A DNA stretch of 64,000 bases, taken from Mycolicibacterium confluentis (GTDB taxonomy: Bacteria > Actinomycetota > Actinomycetes > Mycobacteriales > Mycobacteriaceae). The DNA is taken from positions 4,092,001-4,156,000 of the forward strand of contig NZ_AP022612.1 in the NCBI RefSeq assembly GCF_010729895.1, given 5' to 3'. Below, in pieces: positions 60,099 to 64,000 of this stretch (the first letter of the stretch is position 1; the number at the start of each line of letters is the position of its first letter). The position numbers and the translations under genes are program-made. The notes under the pieces were generated by a model, which was not told where the DNA came from, did not search any database, and saw only the letters and a program-made list of their open reading frames with translations.

Positions 60099-60833
60099 GT
60101 GACCGGCGAACTGCTGCGGCGTCACCTCGGTGACCGCCGTTTCCTGTTGATGCTCCCGCGCGCGGTGTGCCTGCAACTGCTGCACCCGACCATCGCGCGC
60201 GGCATCCTGGAGCACGCCTTGATGCGCGAGCGAATCTGGTTGCACAAGAAGCGAACTGTGCCCGCCTTGATCCGCATCGCCTACACCGATCGGGAGATGC
60301 GGCGGTTCATCCAGTTCGCGCACGAACACGTCAAGGGCACCGACGAGCAGGGTCGGCCCTATCACGCGCTCAATCCCGACGTGTTCCACTTCCAGCACGC
60401 GACGTTCGTCGAGACGCTGGTGACGATGGTCAACACGTTCATCGGCCCTTTGGACGCCGACGAACATGAACGGTTGTACCAGGACTGCTGCGAGTGGTAC
60501 CGCCGCTACGGGATCTCCGACCGCCCGATGCCGGGAAGCTGGGCCGACTTCACCGAGTGGTTCTCCCATGAGTGCAACACGGTGCTGTCGGCCGGTCCGC
60601 ACTTCGAACCGTTCCGCGACCAGATCTTCGAACCGACCGACTGGTGGCCACGTGTGGTGCCACGCGGCGCGATTCGCGCCATGCAGCACCCTTGGGCCGT
60701 CGAGCTCACGGGGGTCACACCGTCTGCGTCAGATCGCCTGTCGCTGCGGATGTTCGCCGGCGTCTGCCGGGCCGGCGCGGGAGTTGCGGCGCTGCGCGCG
60801 CCAGCGGCGCTGAGGGAGCCGGTCAGTTCTTGA
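60099..60833 (+). CDS. Oxygenase MpaB family (DUF2236) protein 2
   Basis: A 244-residue DUF2236 protein. It has LLMLPRAVCLQLLHPTIARGILEHAL, KKRTVPAL, the candidate axial His in FAHEHVKGTDEQGRPYHALNPD, and FHFQHATFVETL with the second His kept, unlike its partner. The start is a GTG 4 bases after the first gene's stop. The pair may work as two subunits or on successive steps. The stop lies inside a short tandem repeat. Confidence 0.78.
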   Translation: MTGELLRRHLGDRRFLLMLPRAVCLQLLHPTIARGILEHALMRERIWLHKKRTVPALIRIAYTDREMRRFIQFAHEHVKGTDEQGRPYHALNPDVFHFQHATFVETLVTMVNTFIGPLDADEHERLYQDCCEWYRRYGISDRPMPGSWADFTEWFSHECNTVLSAGPHFEPFRDQIFEPTDWWPRVVPRGAIRAMQHPWAVELTGVTPSASDRLSLRMFAGVCRAGAGVAALRAPAALREPVSS

Positions 60834-60864
60834 CGAGTGAGTTCTTGACGAGTCAGTTCTTCAC
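60824..60864. repeat. 15-bp tandem repeat carrying both stop codons
   Basis: Two units of (C/G)AGTTCTTGACGAGT (60824-60838, 60839-60853) and a partial third (60854-60864) lie between the convergent MpaB and menG genes. On the minus strand the unit encodes the last codons of menG (Lys-Asn-stop), so the menG end is present in duplicate. On the plus strand it supplies the MpaB stop. Confidence 0.7.
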
Positions 60865-61539
60865 AGCGGCGTGCAACGCCACGATCCCGCCAGTCAGGTT
60901 GCGCCACCGCACATTCGACCATCCGGCGTCCGCGATCTGGCGGGCCAGTGTCTGCTGGTCCGGCCACGCCCGGATCGATTCGGCAAGGTACTCATAGGAT
61001 TCCGGGTCACTGGAGACCACCCGGGCCATCGCGGGCAGGGCCCGCATCAGGTACTCCTTGTAGACATAGGAGAACACCGGCACCGTCGGCGTGGAGAACT
61101 CGGACACCACCAAACGGCCACCGGGCTTGGTGACCCGCGCCATCTCCCGTAGGCCCCCGACGTGGTCGACGACATTGCGCAGCCCGAAGCTGATGGTCAC
61201 GGCGTCGAACACCGCGTCGTCGAACGGCAGGTGGGTCGCGTCGCCGGCCACCTTGGGCACGGGCCGACCCGCGCCTGCGGTGAGCATGCCCACCGAGAAG
61301 TCACAGGCCACGCACCAGGCGCCCGACTTGGCCAGTTCCACAGTGGACACCGCGGTGCCCGCCGCGAGGTCGAGCACGTTGTCGCCGGGACCGATCCGCA
61401 ACGCCGCACGGGTGGCCCGCCGCCAGGCGCGGTCCTGGCCGAGTGACAGCACGGTGTTGGTCAGGTCATAGCGGCGGGCGACGGCGTCGAACATCGACGC
61501 CACCTCGCGAGGGTCCTTGTCCAACGATGCGCGGCTCAC
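60853..61539 (-). CDS. menG: Demethylmenaquinone methyltransferase
   Basis: A 228-residue UbiE/MenG-type SAM-dependent C-methyltransferase making menaquinone from demethylmenaquinone. Signature segments are [25 protein letters not shown] at the N-terminus, SAM motif [23 protein letters not shown], and [19 protein letters not shown] at the end. It matches M. tuberculosis Rv0558 next to mgtA. It is separated from menJ by the 25-kb catabolic/mce insertion. It diverges from the SDR gene. Confidence 0.93.
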   Translation of the reverse strand: MSRASLDKDPREVASMFDAVARRYDLTNTVLSLGQDRAWRRATRAALRIGPGDNVLDLAAGTAVSTVELAKSGAWCVACDFSVGMLTAGAGRPVPKVAGDATHLPFDDAVFDAVTISFGLRNVVDHVGGLREMARVTKPGGRLVVSEFSTPTVPVFSYVYKEYLMRALPAMARVVSSDPESYEYLAESIRAWPDQQTLARQIADAGWSNVRWRNLTGGIVALHAAVKN

Positions 61540-61634
61540 TCGGTTAAAGCTACCTGTGAACTTTTCCCTGTCGGGAATGGGCGTATGCCCTCAGAGTTTG
61601 TACCCGGGTAGAAGCGCACAGGGGAAGAGGAGAC

Positions 61635-62459
61635 ATGGCAGACAAGGTTTGGTTCATCACCGGGACATCACGTGGATTCGGCCGTGAGTGGGCGATCGCG
61701 GCGCTGGAGCGCGGCGACAGGGTGGCCGCGACGGCCCGTGACACCGCGACACTGGACGATCTCGTGGCCAAATACGGCGACGCACTGCTGCCGATCACAC
61801 TCGACGTGACCGACCGCGCGGCCGACTTCGAGGCGGTGAAAACCGCGCACGAGCACTTCGGCCGCCTCGACATCGTGGTCAACAACGCCGGCTACGGGCA
61901 GTTCGGGTTCATCGAGGAACTGTCCGAGGCCGAGGCACGCGATCAGATCGAGACCAACGTGTTCGGCGCACTGTGGATCACGCAGGCCGCGCTGCCGTAT
62001 CTGCGGGCCCAGCGCAGCGGGCACATCATCCAGGTGTCGTCGATCGGCGGCATCTCGGCGTTCCAGAACGTCGGCATCTACAACGCCTCGAAGTTCGCGC
62101 TGGAAGGTTTCTCACAGGCCCTGGCGCAGGAGGTCGAGTCGTTCGGGATCCGCGTGACTCTGGTGGAACCGGGCGGCTTCGACACCGACTGGGCCGGGCC
62201 GTCGGCCAAGCACGCCACCCGGTTGCCGGACTACGAGGAGATCCACGAGGCGGCTGAACTGGCGCGCGCCGAGCGCCTCGGCAAACGCGGTGATCCCGAG
62301 GCGTCGGCGAGGGCGATCCTGAAGGTGGTCGACGCCCCCGAACCTCCCCTGCGGGTGTTCTTCGGCGCGCAACCGCTGCAGGTGGCCAAGGCCGACTACG
62401 AGCAGCGGATCAAGACGTGGGAGGAATGGCAGCCCGTCGCGGAGTTGGCGCAGGGTTAG
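61635..62459 (+). CDS. Short-chain dehydrogenase/reductase
   Basis: A 274-residue SDR with [12 protein letters not shown] (about 9-20), NNAGYGQFG, Ser in IQVSSIGG and YNASK (about 152-156). The GTSRGFGR variant and C-terminal [18 protein letters not shown] identify the cryptic SDR5-like group common in actinobacteria. GAGGAG precedes the ATG. It overlaps mgtA tail to tail by four bases. Its substrate is unknown. Confidence 0.9.
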   Translation: MADKVWFITGTSRGFGREWAIAALERGDRVAATARDTATLDDLVAKYGDALLPITLDVTDRAADFEAVKTAHEHFGRLDIVVNNAGYGQFGFIEELSEAEARDQIETNVFGALWITQAALPYLRAQRSGHIIQVSSIGGISAFQNVGIYNASKFALEGFSQALAQEVESFGIRVTLVEPGGFDTDWAGPSAKHATRLPDYEEIHEAAELARAERLGKRGDPEASARAILKVVDAPEPPLRVFFGAQPLQVAKADYEQRIKTWEEWQPVAELAQG

Positions 62460-63610
62460 GCGGGCTTGCGCTGCTGTCCTGCGGGGCGCCCAGCGATCGC
62501 CTGTTCGTGGAGGACCTGCTCGTAGTGGCCGAGCAGTTCCTCGCAGAGCACCGGCCAGGTGCGGCCCAGGACACTGCGCCGTGCGGCCGTCGCATAACGC
62601 GGCCGCTCGGCCAGCAGGTGGTCGACCACGAGTGGCAGGCGCTGTTCGAACTCGCCGACCGGCAGCAGCAGCCCCGTCTGCATCGGCGTGACGAGGTCGC
62701 GCGGGCCGCCGGCATCGGGGGCCACCACGGGCAGGCCCGAGGCCATGGCCTCCTGGACGGCCTGGCAGAACGTCTCGTGTTCGCCGGGGTGGACGAAGAC
62801 GTCCATGCTGGCGTAGGCCGCGGACAGCGCCTCGCCGTGCAGTTCCCCGGTGAACACCGCCGAGGGCAGCGTGGCGGCCAGTTTCGCGCGGTCGATCCCG
62901 TCGCCGACGATCACGAGTTGCAGGTCGTCGCGGTGCGCCAGCGCTGCCAGGCGTTCGACGTGCTTCTCGGGGGCCAGTCGTCCGACGAACCCCACTATCG
63001 GTCGTCCTTCGGGTGACCACTGTTCGCGGAGTGCCGTGCTGCGTGCCGACGGCGCGAAGCCGGTGACATCGACACCGCGGGCCCACTTGTGCACCCGTGG
63101 GATTCGATGTGCCTTGAGGCTTTCGATCGCCGACGTGGACGGCGCCAGGGTGCGGTCGGCCTTCGCGTGCACCTGCCTTGTCCACGCCCAGGCCATCTTC
63201 GCGGCGATCGGAACGCCGTAACTCTCGGCGAACCCCGCCACGTCCGTCTGGAACACCGCCACCGCGGGCACTGTGAGATCACGCGCCGCGCGCACGCCGC
63301 CCCAGCCGAGCAGGGCCGGGGACGCGAGGTGGATGACGTCGGGGTCGAAGCCGCGCAGCACCTGCCGCATCCGCGGCCACGGGATGCCCAGCGGCAGTGA
63401 CGTGACCTTGGGGAACATCCGCGACGGCACCCGGTGCACCCGGACGCCGTCGTGCAGGCGGTCGGCGGGTGGTTGCCCGGGCGGGTTGTCGGGGGCGATC
63501 ACCAACGCTTCATGTCCGGTGCGGCGCAGGTGCTCGAGCACCCGAAGCACCGAGTTGCTGACGCCGTTGACGTTCGGGAGGAAACTCTCGGCCACGATTG
63601 CGACGCGCAC
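62456..63610 (-). CDS. mgtA: GDP-mannose-dependent alpha-mannosyltransferase MgtA
   Basis: A 384-residue GT4-type glycosyltransferase with two Rossmann-like domains. N-terminal [22 protein letters not shown] binds acceptor, [16 protein letters not shown] follows, and the EX7E motif ETFCQAVQE is intact. It matches M. tuberculosis Rv0557 (MgtA, once called PimB), which adds mannose to a glucuronosyl-diacylglycerol acceptor in lipomannan-like lipid synthesis. Its place beside menG is the same as in M. tuberculosis. Confidence 0.88.
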   Translation of the reverse strand: MRVAIVAESFLPNVNGVSNSVLRVLEHLRRTGHEALVIAPDNPPGQPPADRLHDGVRVHRVPSRMFPKVTSLPLGIPWPRMRQVLRGFDPDVIHLASPALLGWGGVRAARDLTVPAVAVFQTDVAGFAESYGVPIAAKMAWAWTRQVHAKADRTLAPSTSAIESLKAHRIPRVHKWARGVDVTGFAPSARSTALREQWSPEGRPIVGFVGRLAPEKHVERLAALAHRDDLQLVIVGDGIDRAKLAATLPSAVFTGELHGEALSAAYASMDVFVHPGEHETFCQAVQEAMASGLPVVAPDAGGPRDLVTPMQTGLLLPVGEFEQRLPLVVDHLLAERPRYATAARRSVLGRTWPVLCEELLGHYEQVLHEQAIAGRPAGQQRKPA

Positions 63611-63688
63611 GTCTGCGACGGTGCCAGCACGGTCTTTCCGGAAGGTTGCCGTCAGGCAGACACGACACGAACGTGTGAGGCGGGTTGG

Positions 63689-64000
63689 CTACAGGTACTC
63701 GTCCTTGGGTTGGACGGTGACGATCGCGTCCCGCATCTTGTCCTGCGATGGAGGTTCGTACGCCGTGTACCACCACCAGTCGCAGCGCTCCCCGGAGGTC
63801 CCGGGGTAAGGCCGCACCCGCGGCGGGGGTCCATGCGGTCGCCGCGCCAACGACCCGTCCTGCAGCAGTTGCCCGTCGCAGTCGAGAACTTTGAGCCGAC
63901 TGGCCGGGCCCAGGACAGTGATCTCACCCTTGTGGTGCATCCGGTGGTGATACGGACACAGCAGCACCAGGTTCTCCAACTCGGTTTCTCCGCCGTCCTC
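63689..64000 (-). CDS. 13E12-repeat family HNH-nuclease-domain protein, copy 2 (partial, cut by window end)
   Basis: The 3' 312 bases of a second 13E12 gene; the start lies beyond the window. It encodes the last 103 residues, from the HNH histidines (LVLLCPYHHRMHHKG) to the same QPKDEYL end. Compared with the gene at 11705 only three bases differ in the visible part, at 63828, 63942 and 63969, and similarity stops abruptly just past the stop codon. Both copies have the same orientation. Confidence 0.88.
   Translation of the reverse strand, partial: EDGGETELENLVLLCPYHHRMHHKGEITVLGPASRLKVLDCDGQLLQDGSLARRPHGPPPRVRPYPGTSGERCDWWWYTAYEPPSQDKMRDAIVTVQPKDEYL

Noticed and set aside
1..64000. CRISPR arrays, insertion sequences and rRNA genes
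   Set aside because: No regularly spaced repeats, no transposase-like protein and no rRNA-like sequence were found on reading the window; the only dispersed repeats are the palindromes and the HNH copies.

Overview
The window is mycobacterial chromosome, most likely from a fast-growing environmental (Mycolicibacterium-type) species. The evidence is uniformly high GC, two complete mce lipid-importer operons, a PE-PPE-domain hydrolase, 13E12-repeat HNH proteins, a UsfY-like protein, and menaquinone, mannosyltransferase and YajQ genes whose order matches, as I remember it, the Mycobacterium tuberculosis segment Rv0566c to Rv0557. No database was consulted; assignments rest on motifs, family knowledge and gene order.

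Layout. (1) 1-9933: small operons: an autoregulated crotonase/TetR pair, an AhpD-like protein diverging from pirin/GNAT, small membrane proteins, a hydrolase remnant, DUF2855, two methyltransferases, and an SPFH lipoprotein coupled to a PE-PPE-domain protein. (2) 9941-16130: an ArsR/MFS divergent pair with twin palindromic operators, a 13E12 HNH gene, and a coupled SDR/solute-binding lipoprotein/EamA operon. Three copies of one imperfect palindrome lie in the intergenic gaps. (3) 16165-19964: tRNA-Tyr, YajQ, a Baeyer-Villiger-type monooxygenase, a PASTA-like secreted protein and gpsA. (4) 20926-31540: first mce operon (two YrbE, six Mce, a Mas protein, a secreted RsiV/MPT64-like protein). (5) 31568-35328: htpX and grcC1, divergent from menJ, plus a coupled hypothetical. 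(6) 35307-49694: a catabolic cluster with two paralogous P450s, SDRs, two amidohydrolases, crotonase, acyl-CoA synthetase, PhyH dioxygenase, VOC proteins, a LEH/SnoaL-like protein, a TetR and a double-headed TetR. (7) 49977-60833: second mce operon ending in two MpaB/DUF2236 putative haem oxygenases. (8) 60853-63610: menG, an SDR and mgtA. (9) 63689-64000: the 3' end of a second 13E12 HNH gene almost identical to the one at 11705.

How it fits together. The conserved backbone (yajQ, monooxygenase, gpsA, htpX, grcC1, menJ, menG, mgtA) appears interrupted twice, each time by a complete mce operon. The second interruption also carries a full set of lipid or terpenoid degradation enzymes. The likeliest reading is an uptake-and-catabolism island: the Mce complex imports a hydrophobic substrate, P450, PhyH and MpaB enzymes oxygenate it, and acyl-CoA synthetase, crotonase and SDRs degrade it. 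The substrate cannot be read from sequence. No MceG-type ATPase is present, so energising must come from a gene elsewhere. Two near-identical HNH genes in direct orientation about 52 kb apart bracket this whole section and could recombine.
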